The notes under the pieces: model-generated | Told to the model about the DNA's origin: nothing | What the model saw: only the letters and a program-made list of their open reading frames with translations | Database searches by the model: none | Program-made: the position numbers and the translations under genes | DNA from: Shewanella polaris | Lineage (GTDB): Bacteria; Pseudomonadota; Gammaproteobacteria; Enterobacterales; Shewanellaceae | NCBI RefSeq assembly: GCF_006385555.1 | Contig: NZ_CP041036.1 | Coordinates: 3,844,001-3,908,000, forward strand | Length of the DNA: 64,000 nt | Direction: 5' to 3' | Shown here: piece by piece, positions 9,321-18,338 of the stretch | Numbering within the stretch: position 1 is the stretch's first letter | Layout of the letters: every line of letters starts with the position of its first letter

Positions 9321-10070
9321 TTACCAGTATTTTTCTACTGTAATTTGCCCTGGAGCCCGTCGAAGGTTTTTAGCCAATCCTTTATCAATCAAGGCCGTTT
9401 GAGCATCTGTGATCATTCCTGGATTACCACAAATCATCATCTGAGAGTGCTCAGCATTAATTTCTAACCCGGCCTTTTGCTCAATAAGCCCACTGCTAAT
9501 GCCATCAGGAATACGACACGATAAACCATCGGGATAATCTTCTCGGGTGACAATCGGAATAAACACGAACTGTTGAGGATATTTCTTAACAAATTGCTTT
9601 ATTGTCTCTAAATAGGCTAAATCTTCTGCTAGCCTTACACCATAAACAAGTACGACTTTTTCAAAGCGCTGCCAAGGTTCATCTGTCGCTAACATTGAGA
9701 TAAAAGGACCAACTGCGGTACCCGTTGCCAAAAACCATAAGTGCTTACCTTGTAATGCACCGTGAGGTACTTCCTCTAAGGTCATAAAACCTGCCGCTTT
9801 CGATGACACTTCGATATTGTCGCCAGGCTTTAATGCTTTGAGATCTGGTGATAACTGTCCATCTTCTACTGCCACAGCAAGTACTTCTACATAATCCGTA
9901 CTGGGTGGATTAACAAGCGAATAGGCGCGGGCAACACGTTTATCATCACGCATTTGACTAAGTTTAATAAACTGACCAGCGATAAAAGGTTCGATATCGG
10001 CTTTGATGCGCAACGAGAATAATTTATCATTCCAATCAATACGTTCAATCACCTTTCCCGTTGTCCACAT
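9321..10070 (-). CDS. fpr: Ferredoxin/flavodoxin-NADP+ reductase
   Basis: Fpr is an FAD enzyme that passes electrons between NADPH and ferredoxin or flavodoxin. The FAD motif RAYSLVNPP (R-x-Y-S) lies near residue 50 and the NADP-binding GTAVGPFISML near 115. The final EKYW, with a C-terminal aromatic residue, is typical of bacterial Fpr. I chose ATG at 10070 because AAGGA stands 8 bases before it; a longer reading would begin with TTG at 10088. The preceding DUF5610 gene lies in the same direction with a 44-base gap. Confidence 0.93.
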   Translation of the reverse strand: MWTTGKVIERIDWNDKLFSLRIKADIEPFIAGQFIKLSQMRDDKRVARAYSLVNPPSTDYVEVLAVAVEDGQLSPDLKALKPGDNIEVSSKAAGFMTLEEVPHGALQGKHLWFLATGTAVGPFISMLATDEPWQRFEKVVLVYGVRLAEDLAYLETIKQFVKKYPQQFVFIPIVTREDYPDGLSCRIPDGISSGLIEQKAGLEINAEHSQMMICGNPGMITDAQTALIDKGLAKNLRRAPGQITVEKYW

Positions 10071-10114
10071 AATCACAGTCCTTATCAATGAAAGCCAATC
10101 TTCATCATAAGAGA

Positions 10115-10744
10115 CTAAGTGGCTTGAGTCACGCTTTGTGATTCATCTTTAGTTGAATGGTCTTGCTTGAATTGTGCTAATCCGTCCTGTATTAGCTCAT
10201 ACGTTTTATCTACATTTGCGGCTATATCACCCTCTAATACTTTTAAACCAGACAATATGTCACTGGCTTCTTTAAAGCCTTGACCAATAGCGTCGCCAAT
10301 TTTTACCACAAAACTGTCTACTTGCTCATCGAGCCCCATAGATTGGTTTTGCTGTTGATGCATTGAGAAAAACTTTGTTGCAAAGCTCAAAATACGATCC
10401 GCAGTTGCCTCTGGCGAATAATCTACACCGCTATCAATGCTTTTTTGGACTGAGTCTTCCCCCAACGTTGGTGCAAGTTCTTCATTAATGGCTTCAATAG
10501 CGGCGCGATAAAGTAATGCCATAGACTTGTTACCTGCGGCAATACTCACTTCTTCTTGAGCAGCAAGAATCGTGTTGTTCATCATTTGACGACTGAGTTG
10601 ATTGGCAGAAACCTTGGTTGATGAATTTACCGCTGAGTTGTTATTTTCAGCCGCTTGATTTGACGACGTCGAAATGCCGACTGAAACATCTTTACTGTCC
10701 CTTGTGTTGCTCGTCGCTATTGAAGTGGTATTTTTAATGTCCAT
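10115..10744 (-). CDS. DUF5610-like protein
   Basis: A 209-residue soluble protein. The first ~45 residues are low-complexity and rich in Ser, Thr and Asn; the remainder is helical, with a recognisable core (AANQ...ILAAQEEVSIAAG and SPEATADRILSFATKFF) that fits my memory of DUF5610 proteins of Shewanella and related genera. No signal peptide, metal motif or membrane segment is seen. Function is unknown. It may be cotranscribed with fpr. The family name is from memory and should be confirmed by a profile search. Confidence 0.6.
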   Translation of the reverse strand: MDIKNTTSIATSNTRDSKDVSVGISTSSNQAAENNNSAVNSSTKVSANQLSRQMMNNTILAAQEEVSIAAGNKSMALLYRAAIEAINEELAPTLGEDSVQKSIDSGVDYSPEATADRILSFATKFFSMHQQQNQSMGLDEQVDSFVVKIGDAIGQGFKEASDILSGLKVLEGDIAANVDKTYELIQDGLAQFKQDHSTKDESQSVTQAT

Positions 10745-10916
10745 AATAATATCTCATTTGGAATGACCGATAGCTTAATTATCGACCAACAAATGAATAT
10801 CTGTAGTCACAAATGACAAATAAACAATTTAAATGATCACAGCTAAGAAATTACAGCTTTACTGTAGTGTGTGACAATCGTTTGATAGCAAGACCAAAAT
10901 TTTAACGATATAGTGA

Positions 10917-10937
10917 TTCTCTATTTGATATAGAGAA
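10917..10937. promoter_or_regulatory. Candidate operator before the GltB-like gene
   Basis: TTCTCTAT and ATAGAGAA form a perfect 8-bp inverted repeat around TTGAT. It lies 80 bases upstream of the GltB-like gene in an otherwise AT-rich region. The half-site spacing suits a dimeric repressor, but I cannot name the regulator. Confidence 0.5.
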
Positions 10938-11017
10938 CATTACTAGCAAATAGGATTGATCAGTCATTATCATTAGTACTAAATCATTAATATCGAATTC
11001 TATTTAAGGACAATATT

Positions 11018-12505
11018 ATGCCGCAACAACATTGGTTTATGTGGGGAATGGATATTTTTTCGGGTCTTTTTTTAGTGTTATTTTGGTTATTACTCATCGC
11101 GGTAATTTACATGTTTATTGCTGATAAACTACAAACCAAACAAGCCATTCGCCACAACTACCCTGTTATCGGTCGTTTTAGATATCTATTCGAAAAACAA
11201 GGTGAATTTTTTAGACAATACTTTTTTGCTCAAGACAGGGAAGAGCTACCTTTCAATCGCGCTGAACGCAGTTGGGTTTATCGTGCAGCAAAAAATGTTG
11301 ACCGTACTATCGCGTTTGGTTCAACTCAAGTATTGGATAAACCGGGTGCTGTAATGTTCATGAACTCAGCATTTCCTGTCAGCGACCATGAAAAACATAA
11401 CACCACAGCGGTAACCATTGGACCAAACTGCCAACAGCCATACACTACCGATAAAATTTGCCACATTTCAGCAATGAGTTTTGGGGCCTTATCTCGCCCA
11501 GCGGTGACAGCATTATCTCATGGTGCGGCAAAAGCAGGTTGTTGGCTCAATACTGGCGAAGGTGGATTAAGTCCTTATCACCTTAAAGGTCATTGTGATT
11601 TAGTCTTTCAGATAGGTACTGCTAAATACGGTGTCCGTAACGAGCAAGGCCATTTAGATCCGCAAAAGCTCAGCGACATGGCGGCGCATCCAGAAGTCAA
11701 AATGTTTGAAATTAAGTTAAGCCAAGGTGCGAAACCCGGTAAAGGCGGTATTTTACCCGCCATCAAAGTCACCGAAGAAATTGCAGCCATTCGCGGGATC
11801 CCTGTCGGACAAGACTCAATTAGCCCTAATGGCCATATTGAACTACACAATGTTGCTGACATCGTCGATATGATAAATCAAGTAAGAGATATCACCGGAA
11901 AACCAACAGGCATTAAGGCTGTATTGGGTGATATGTCTTGGGTAACTGATTTCCTGGATGAAATTGAACGTCGCGGCATTGAGCATGCACCGGACTTTTT
12001 TACACTAGACAGTTCTGATGGTGGTACCGGCGCTGCACCACAAGCCCTAATGGACAATGTAGGATTACCATTAAGACAAAGCTTACCACTACTGGTTGAC
12101 TTATTGAATGAACGCGGCTTTAAGCAACGCATTAAAATTATCGCCACAGGTAAAATGATCATGCCATCATATGTCGCATGGGCTTTGGCCACTGGTGCTG
12201 ACTTTATCGCTTCAGCTCGTGGAAATATGTTTGCTTTAGGCTGTATTCAATCTTTGCAATGCAATAAAGATACTTGCCCAACGGGAATCACAACTCACAA
12301 TACACGGCTACAATACGGTTTAGATCCTAAAGATAAATCAGCACGAGTCGCAAACTACAATCACTTTTTGCATTACGATTTAAACATGATCGCACATTCA
12401 TGCGGCGTTACAGATCCAAGATATTTAACTCGCCACCATGCTCGTATAGTCGAATCATCTGGTGTAGCAGTAACCTTAGATAAGCATTATCGCCACATGC
12501 AATAA
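11018..12505 (+). CDS. Membrane-anchored glutamate-synthase-like FMN protein
   Basis: A single membrane helix at residues ~10-34 precedes a domain that matches the FMN-binding central region of the large glutamate synthase subunit (GltB). Visible motifs are SAMSFGALS, NTGEGGLSPYH, SQGAKPGKGGILP, LDSSDGGTGAAPQ and, near residue 410, C-x5-C-x4-CPTG, which resembles the 3Fe-4S site of GltB. The glutaminase domain and GltD partner are absent, so this is one of the stand-alone GltB-like proteins of unknown substrate. It is monocistronic with an operator-like repeat upstream. Confidence 0.88.
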   Translation: MPQQHWFMWGMDIFSGLFLVLFWLLLIAVIYMFIADKLQTKQAIRHNYPVIGRFRYLFEKQGEFFRQYFFAQDREELPFNRAERSWVYRAAKNVDRTIAFGSTQVLDKPGAVMFMNSAFPVSDHEKHNTTAVTIGPNCQQPYTTDKICHISAMSFGALSRPAVTALSHGAAKAGCWLNTGEGGLSPYHLKGHCDLVFQIGTAKYGVRNEQGHLDPQKLSDMAAHPEVKMFEIKLSQGAKPGKGGILPAIKVTEEIAAIRGIPVGQDSISPNGHIELHNVADIVDMINQVRDITGKPTGIKAVLGDMSWVTDFLDEIERRGIEHAPDFFTLDSSDGGTGAAPQALMDNVGLPLRQSLPLLVDLLNERGFKQRIKIIATGKMIMPSYVAWALATGADFIASARGNMFALGCIQSLQCNKDTCPTGITTHNTRLQYGLDPKDKSARVANYNHFLHYDLNMIAHSCGVTDPRYLTRHHARIVESSGVAVTLDKHYRHMQ

Positions 12506-12647
12506 AAAAACGGACGAACGTTCAATAAAAAATTAGAGCGGGTCATTAGATTGCCGAAAATTAATATAAGGTGTAGAATATAGTTGATATGGATCACATT
12601 AAAAGGCCTTAGTGTGATTTTGAATAGGCGCCAATCCAGAGGATTTC

Positions 12648-12842
12648 GTGTTGAATATAAAAACCGCTGCCGTAAACATAAATACGCAAAGCTTAAGTTT
12701 AAGTTGCAAAAACTGTAATCGAATGACAGAAATCGAAGGCGAATTAGTGTGTTTTGAACAAGGCAAAATTAAGCGTTTAACACTGGATCCTTCTCCAGCT
12801 GCACTGATCAAAATGGTGTGTATTGCTTGGCAGAAAAAATAA
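12648..12842 (+). CDS. Small CxxC protein, 64 aa
   Basis: The start is GTG at 12648 with a good AGAGGA ribosome binding site five bases away, which decides for this strand over an overlapping open frame on the other. The protein has C-K-N-C near residue 20 and two further cysteines (residues ~35 and 57), so a small metal-binding or redox fold is possible. I do not recognise a family. It stands alone after the GltB-like gene. Confidence 0.55.
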   Translation: MLNIKTAAVNINTQSLSLSCKNCNRMTEIEGELVCFEQGKIKRLTLDPSPAALIKMVCIAWQKK

Positions 12843-13056
12843 TCTATCTTAACTAGCAATAGTATCCATCATTTAAGTATCCACTCATTATATCCCAATC
12901 AACTCCCTCATTTTTGAAATGGTAAATAAACCTAATATCAGCGATGAATAACTTATTATCATGAATTAATAAGGGTTTGATGACATCAATTCATCTGCAT
13001 CTTTATGAGTATAAATCGGCATACCTGCATAAATTGATTGGATAGACAGAGTTGGA

Positions 13057-13305
13057 CTAGAAAAGTGTGTCTTGTGCGTCATCATTTCGTTTAATAATGC
13101 TCTTATCAAGCTCGCTGCTGATTGCCTTAGCTAAAGTAACACCTCGAGTTGTTACTCTTAAACCTGCACACAAATCGTTATATACGATTTTAATTGCATC
13201 ATCAGACATATTACGTGTTTTTAGCATGGCCATAATAGCATGCCAATCAGTAGTCACTTGATGTCGGGTGCCTTCTAGCGCCGCAATTAACGAAATATTA
13301 TGCAC
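13057..13305 (-). CDS. Hypothetical protein, 82 aa
   Basis: A perfect AGGAGG ribosome binding site precedes a GTG start at 13305, strong support for a translated gene. The product is a small, mostly helical soluble protein beginning MHNISLIAALEGTRHQVTTD, with no cysteines beyond one in the YNDLCAGLRV segment. No family is recognised and no partner gene is obvious. Confidence 0.65.
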   Translation of the reverse strand: MHNISLIAALEGTRHQVTTDWHAIMAMLKTRNMSDDAIKIVYNDLCAGLRVTTRGVTLAKAISSELDKSIIKRNDDAQDTLF

Positions 13306-13410
13306 AAGTTACCTCCTGACACGATTTAGTCCCTTCATAAGATCCAATTAGTTGATAAATAGAGCTATCTCATAAAAATAACCCGCAAGCACAACTATAG
13401 ATTAACTGCG

Positions 13411-13668
13411 TTGATCATCATCGTCAAAAAATTTGTTCGTAATAAATGTAACAAGACAGTTTCTATACAATTTAGCAGTATAAGCAGTTCAATTAACAAG
13501 CTCTTTTACTATAATCGAGATAGACTATTCCTACTTAACATGTTGGTGTTAACAGCCTGTATTATAACTACGCAACCTTATGGTCAAGTGATAGCTAATG
13601 ATAAATACCAACAACCGTATGGTACGCAACAGCATCCCAAGATTCACTTGTCGAATTATAAATTATAG
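13411..13668 (+). CDS. Doubtful ORF, possible small exported protein
   Basis: An 85-codon frame begins with TTG at 13411 and has no evident ribosome binding site. It contains a hydrophobic stretch (LFLLNMLVLTACIITT) that could be a lipoprotein-type signal if translation began downstream, followed by a short polar tail. It ends at 13668, directly next to the end of the convergent exporter gene. Base use is more AT-rich than in the neighbours. It is listed so the 363-base gap is described; it may well be non-coding. Confidence 0.25.
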   Translation: MIIIVKKFVRNKCNKTVSIQFSSISSSINKLFYYNRDRLFLLNMLVLTACIITTQPYGQVIANDKYQQPYGTQQHPKIHLSNYKL

Positions 13669-15456
13669 TTACTCACTAAGCCTTTTTTCATTTTGAATAT
13701 GCCAAAGCCGGGCATAAAGACCTTGTTGAGCTAACAAACTACTATGTGTACCATGCTCGACAATCTTACCTTTACTCAATACTACTATTTGGTCAGCATC
13801 AATAATGGTCGATAAACGATGAGCAACAACTAAGCTTGTAAGCCCTTTAGCTGCATCCCGTAATGCGTTTAAAATCGCTTGCTCAGAACGTGAGTCTAAC
13901 GACGATGTTGCTTCATCAAATACTAAAATAGGTGCCCCTTTTAATACCGCTCGAGCGATAGCAACACGTTGTTTTTCACCACCAGAAAGTTTTAATCCCC
14001 GCTCACCCACTTTGGTATTACCTTTATCAGGTAAAGACTCAATAAAATCACTCAAATGCGCTAATTTAGCTGCAGCAAAAACCTCTTCTTCAGTGGCTTC
14101 TGGACGACCATATCGAATATTTTCATAAATGGAATTGTTAAATAACACGGTATCTTGTGGCACTATAGCGATAGCTCTTCGCAAGGCCTGCTGACTAAAG
14201 TCACGAACATCAATACCATCAATAGTGATAGCTCCATGGTCAACATCATAAAAGCGAAATAGCAACTTAATAATAGTTGATTTACCTGCACCACTGTCAC
14301 CTACAACAGCAATTTTTTTCCCTGCTGGCACTTCAAAATTAACACTATTTAGAATAATTCGTTGATCATATTGAAAGCTTACATCTGTGAATTTTATCGC
14401 TCCAATAGTTGGGCTTTTCTCAATTGCACCAACTTGGTCTAACACTTGAGGTTGTTTGCCTAAAATATCAAACATACGCTCAATATTGGCTAATGCACCA
14501 CGGATCTCTCGATACACAAAACCTAAAAAATTAAGTGGCATAAACAACTGCATCATAAATGCATTAATTAATACGAAGTCACCAATCGTCATTGAACCTT
14601 GACTCACTTCATATGCTGCAAGAGCCATCATCGCGGTCATAGCCACAGCAATAATGACTGCTTGGCCACCATTTAGCGCAAATAATGATAAGCGATTTTT
14701 TCGTTTCGCAACTTCCCATTGTTCTAGAGCTTCGTCATATCGTTGTGATTCAAATTGTTCATTATTAAAATACTTTACAGTTTCATAATTTAATAGACTA
14801 TCAACGGATCGCGTATTCGCCAGCGAATCCGCTCTGGCTGCATCACGTACATAACCCGTACGCCACTCCGTCGCGATAATAGAATAACCAATATATGCTA
14901 TAACAGAAAATAACGTAATTAACGCAAAAATCACCCCATAGTTATAAAAGAAAATACCAATAACTAAAGCGATTTCCAGTAATGTCGGCACTATATTAAA
15001 CACCATGAAGCGCATTAAAAAACTCACGCCACTAGTACCTCGTTCAATATCTCTAGATAAACCGCCAGTACGGCGATCTAAATGAAAATCAAGATCGAGT
15101 CGATGTAAATGTTCAAAAACAGCCCGCCCAAGGCGACGAATAGCACGCTCAGTAACCCTACCAAATAAGGTATCACGTACTTCACCAATAATGACATTCA
15201 ACAAACGCACCGCCCCATAGGCCAATACTAATCCTATGGGGACAGCAACAAGCTGTGTAGCAGATTGTTTATCAAGAGAATCAACCAAATCTTTTAAGAT
15301 AAATGGAAGTCCTACACTGGCAATTTTAGCAATAATCAAACAAACCATTGCCAAAAACACACGTCCTTTAAACTCTAATAAATATGGCCATAGTAATCGC
15401 AATACATGCCAATTTAGTTTCCCTACCGGGCCTTCAAAATACGCAGAAGGTCTCAT
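13669..15456 (-). CDS. Atm1-like ABC exporter, fused permease and ATPase
   Basis: A 595-residue half-transporter with six membrane helices (about residues 20-310) followed by a nucleotide-binding domain. Walker A is GDSGAGKSTIIKLL (~residue 385), the signature LSGGEKQRVAIARA, and Walker B LVFDEATSSLD; it acts as a homodimer in the inner membrane. Sequence around ARSVDSLLNYETVKYFNNE is the hallmark of the Atm1/ABCB7/HMT1 group, which exports glutathione-linked sulphur or metal compounds. The substrate here is inferred from the group only. It is monocistronic. Confidence 0.88.
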   Translation of the reverse strand: MRPSAYFEGPVGKLNWHVLRLLWPYLLEFKGRVFLAMVCLIIAKIASVGLPFILKDLVDSLDKQSATQLVAVPIGLVLAYGAVRLLNVIIGEVRDTLFGRVTERAIRRLGRAVFEHLHRLDLDFHLDRRTGGLSRDIERGTSGVSFLMRFMVFNIVPTLLEIALVIGIFFYNYGVIFALITLFSVIAYIGYSIIATEWRTGYVRDAARADSLANTRSVDSLLNYETVKYFNNEQFESQRYDEALEQWEVAKRKNRLSLFALNGGQAVIIAVAMTAMMALAAYEVSQGSMTIGDFVLINAFMMQLFMPLNFLGFVYREIRGALANIERMFDILGKQPQVLDQVGAIEKSPTIGAIKFTDVSFQYDQRIILNSVNFEVPAGKKIAVVGDSGAGKSTIIKLLFRFYDVDHGAITIDGIDVRDFSQQALRRAIAIVPQDTVLFNNSIYENIRYGRPEATEEEVFAAAKLAHLSDFIESLPDKGNTKVGERGLKLSGGEKQRVAIARAVLKGAPILVFDEATSSLDSRSEQAILNALRDAAKGLTSLVVAHRLSTIIDADQIVVLSKGKIVEHGTHSSLLAQQGLYARLWHIQNEKRLSE

Positions 15457-15803
15457 CTATACTCCAATTAATTACCGCCGTTATAGGCAGTCTATGACGC
15501 TCTAACTTTAATTGTCTTATTATACGCCATTTCCTTATCAGACTTATGTCACATTACTATTGAATAAATACAAACTGATTTTAATCATAGTGTATGGGGT
15601 AGACGCCAGAAAACAGCACTTTAGACTTACAATTTACGAAAGTGTAGTAAACTAAAATACTACTGTTTGAGTTTTTTTTGTTATTTTTACTTTATTAATC
15701 TAAATAGAGTTATTTCTATAAGCATAATTTGATATTCTTTGAATGCAGAGAATCGCCGCTTGATGAGAAACAAACAACGATTTACTAGTTTGAAGGATGT
15801 TTT
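15457..15803. other. Intergenic region between divergent genes
   Basis: This 347-base AT-rich stretch must hold the promoters of the exporter gene (leftward) and the 58-residue ORF (rightward). A short stem GTAGTA/TACTAC (15644-15663) is followed by a run of eight T at 15672-15679 and may be a weak terminator or attenuator. No recognised regulator site was found. Confidence 0.4.
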
Positions 15804-15980
15804 ATGTTAGATAGCTCGAAAGCTCAATACCCACCATTACAATTAATACAAACATGGGTATGGATGATGATTGAATCAAATAATCCTGAACTGCAAGATA
15901 AAGGTCGAGATAACCTGATATCGGCCTTTGGTAGTTTAGCCAAAGCCAATGAATATCTATTTGAATATGCAAAAAAATAA
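15804..15980 (+). CDS. Small conserved-looking protein, 58 aa
   Basis: ATG at 15804 follows GAAGGA at a good distance, and the frame runs 58 codons with a well-balanced composition (MLDSSKAQYPPLQLIQTWVW... to ...EYLFEYAKK). The protein has amphipathic helices and several Trp/Tyr. A strong terminator overlaps its end. An open frame on the opposite strand covers the same bases but lacks a ribosome binding site. The function is unknown. Confidence 0.65.
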   Translation: MLDSSKAQYPPLQLIQTWVWMMIESNNPELQDKGRDNLISAFGSLAKANEYLFEYAKK

Positions 15981-16003
15981 GACGCAAATTGCGCCTTATT
16001 TTT
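15971..16003. terminator. Bidirectional terminator, small ORF / aroG
   Basis: A symmetrical element, AAAAAATAAG then a GCAA/TTGC core then CTTATTTTTT, lies between the convergent small ORF and aroG. Both strands end in a T run. Confidence 0.8.
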
Positions 16004-16023
16004 TAAATATTACCAAGCAAGTA

Positions 16024-17079
16024 CTATACTTTACGACGGTCGACTACACTTTGATTTAGTGTTGCTAAAAGAGACTCTGTGTCATCCCAGCCTATACAAG
16101 CATCGGTGACACTCTGTCCATAACACAACGCACTATTTTCAATTAAATCTTGGCGTCCTTCGACTAAATGACTTTCTACCATGACGCCAAATATAGCCTG
16201 ATTACCTTGAGCTATTTGACCGGCAACATCATCAGCAACCATCATCTGCTTTTTATAATCTTTACTGCTATTAGCATGACTAAAATCAATCATAATATTA
16301 TCAGTCAAGCCCGATTCAGTAAGCTGCTTAGTGATATCAGCTACATGTTCAGCACTATAATTGGGTGCCCGTCCGCCACGCAAAATAATATGGCAATCAG
16401 GATTCCCTTTAGTCGATACAATTGCCGAATGACCAAACTTAGTCACCGATAAAAAGTGATGTGGCGCATTAGCAGCGCCGATAGCATCAATGGCTACTTT
16501 AATCGTGCCGTCGGTACCATTTTTAAAGCCTACCGGACATGAAAGTCCTGATGATAACTCTCTATGCACTTGCGACTCGGTAGTACGAGCGCCAATAGCT
16601 CCCCAACACATCATATCGGCGACATATTGAGGTGTGATCATATCTAAAAATTCACCAGCAGTGGGTATTCCAGAATCATTCAAATCGACTAACAATTTTC
16701 GAGCAGTACGCAAACCGTCATTGAGTTGATAACTATTGTCCATATATGGGTCATTAATTAGACCTTTCCAGCCCACAGTTGTTCTTGGCTTCTCAAAATA
16801 CACCCGCATCACAATTTCAAGCTGGTCTTTATACTGCTCACGCAGCTTAACCAAGCGTTGACCATATTCTAAGGCTGCTACAGGATCGTGGATAGAACAA
16901 GGACCAATTACCACCAATAAACGATCATCTTCGCGCGCTAATATATTATGAATACTATTACGTGCATTGAAAACTGTTGTAGATGCACTCTCGGTTGCCG
17001 GAAATCGTTCTAGAATCGCAATCGGTGGAAGTAATTGTTTTATTTCATCGATACGAATATCGTCATTTTGGTAATGCAT
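16024..17079 (-). CDS. aroG: 3-deoxy-7-phosphoheptulonate (DAHP) synthase, AroG type
   Basis: This enzyme condenses phosphoenolpyruvate and erythrose 4-phosphate, the first step of the shikimate pathway. The sequence follows E. coli AroG almost residue by residue: MHYQNDDIRIDEIKQLLPP at the start, the LLVVIGPCSIHDPVAA block with the metal-binding Cys, RVYFEKPRTTVGWKG, GARTTESQVHRELSSGL and MIDFSHANSSK. I take ATG at 17079, aligned with the E. coli start; an in-frame TTG seven codons upstream is less likely. AroG-type enzymes are phenylalanine-inhibited, but isozyme specificity is inferred. No clear TyrR box was found upstream. Confidence 0.95.
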   Translation of the reverse strand: MHYQNDDIRIDEIKQLLPPIAILERFPATESASTTVFNARNSIHNILAREDDRLLVVIGPCSIHDPVAALEYGQRLVKLREQYKDQLEIVMRVYFEKPRTTVGWKGLINDPYMDNSYQLNDGLRTARKLLVDLNDSGIPTAGEFLDMITPQYVADMMCWGAIGARTTESQVHRELSSGLSCPVGFKNGTDGTIKVAIDAIGAANAPHHFLSVTKFGHSAIVSTKGNPDCHIILRGGRAPNYSAEHVADITKQLTESGLTDNIMIDFSHANSSKDYKKQMMVADDVAGQIAQGNQAIFGVMVESHLVEGRQDLIENSALCYGQSVTDACIGWDDTESLLATLNQSVVDRRKV

Positions 17080-17492
17080 AGTAGTTGTAACTCCAGCCAA
17101 AACGTTTTATTTACCTTATTCAGAAAAGATAAATTCAGATAATACAATTCATTAAAAAAATGATTAAAAACATCGAGAAAATGAACATCAACTATCAATT
17201 TAACCAGTATTTACCTACAAATCAATCAAGAATTATTCATCTGTGCCGATAACAAAGACTATAGAGATATTAGTTCAAAGTGGTTAATAGCAAGCAATTG
17301 AGGACGAAACTATAGGCCTTCAATACAAAATGATTGTTAAATGAATCTAGTTATTAGCAGGAGATTGATTTTACAAGTAAAACATTATTAGGAAAGTAAT
17401 GTGCTTTGCTTAAAACAACAAAAATGATTAAAACGCAATACAAGGACGATGTTCCACTTTATATGTAGCAGATAATTCAGAGGAGGAAACCA
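17080..17492. other. Intergenic region between aroG and the solute-binding protein gene
   Basis: The 413 bases separate divergent genes. The sequence is AT-rich with no hairpin, TyrR, TrpR or CRP site that I can support. The only clear element is the strong AGGAGGAAA ribosome binding site at about 17480-17488 for the rightward gene. Confidence 0.4.
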
Positions 17493-18338
17493 TTGAAAAA
17501 CAGCATCAAAAGTTTACTCATTGCATTCAGCTCTTTAATTGGTGTTTGTCCATCTGCGTTAGCTAATCCCATTATTCCCATCAAAGATACACACGAATTA
17601 ATCGATTTACACGCGCAGAATGACAATAAAACATTAGTATCGACCATTAATAGCATTAGCTTTTCAACCAGTAATAGCATTGCACCTTACTTCTTTTCCG
17701 ATACAAACACTGGTGTACAATACGACCTATTGAAAGCTGCGCTTAACACTCAAAGTATTGAAATAAAAGAAATTATACATGCGCCCAATTTACGTTCTCA
17801 ACGTCTAGTAAAAACAAAAAAAATAGATTGTATGATCAATACTCCTGATAATGTTGAAGGATTATTTTATACACAAAGCTTGATTGAATATCAAAATAGT
17901 TTGTTCTATTTATCAAGAAATAACCTCGAGATAGAACAAATTGATGATCTTAATGGTTTGTCTATTTTAGGGTTTCAGAACTCAAAACAATACTTAGGCG
18001 ATGAGTTTAAAATCTTAGAAGATGCTAATCCGCTTTATAGTGAAATATCAAATCAGAAAAGCCAAGTAGTGATGTTATTTAATGGTTATGTACAAGTAAT
18101 CGTTTTAGAAAGACGAATATTTGAATATTATCGCCATTTGCTCAGACAAAAATTAGACACCAGTATCCGCGTAACCGAAGCCGCACTTTTTGACCCCGCA
18201 GAGCGAAAAATTGCCTGTCATGATCAAATAATAGCTAATCAAGTTAATAGTGCCATTACGGCACTTAAACAATCATATCGCTATCAAGAAATACTTGATC
18301 TAGCTAAACAAAATAATTATCAACCTCAGATGGATTAA
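17493..18338 (+). CDS. Periplasmic solute-binding-like protein (SBP_bac_3 type)
   Basis: TTG at 17493 is the start, supported by AGGAGGAAA seven bases upstream. A signal peptide (residues 1-24, ending CPSALA-NPI) exports the product. The remaining ~255 residues resemble family 3 extracellular solute-binding proteins: a first strand into FSTSNSIAPYFF, then VQYDLLKAALNTQSIEI, and a late INSAITALKQSYRYQEIL helix. No transporter genes are adjacent, so it is an orphan, as is common for Shewanella proteins of this type. The ligand is unknown. It overlaps the convergent TPR gene by 4 bases. Confidence 0.78.
   Translation: MKNSIKSLLIAFSSLIGVCPSALANPIIPIKDTHELIDLHAQNDNKTLVSTINSISFSTSNSIAPYFFSDTNTGVQYDLLKAALNTQSIEIKEIIHAPNLRSQRLVKTKKIDCMINTPDNVEGLFYTQSLIEYQNSLFYLSRNNLEIEQIDDLNGLSILGFQNSKQYLGDEFKILEDANPLYSEISNQKSQVVMLFNGYVQVIVLERRIFEYYRHLLRQKLDTSIRVTEAALFDPAERKIACHDQIIANQVNSAITALKQSYRYQEILDLAKQNNYQPQMD

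Noticed and set aside
12599..12859. 86-codon frame on the minus strand opposite the small CxxC gene
   Set aside because: The plus-strand gene has a good AGAGGA site before GTG 12648; the minus-strand frame has none.
15802..15987. 61-codon minus-strand frame opposite the 58-residue gene
   Set aside because: It runs through the terminator, lacks a ribosome binding site and has poor codon composition.
17080..17180. TyrR or TrpR operator for aroG
   Set aside because: No TGTAAA-N6-TTTACA or trp-operator-like palindrome was found upstream of the start.
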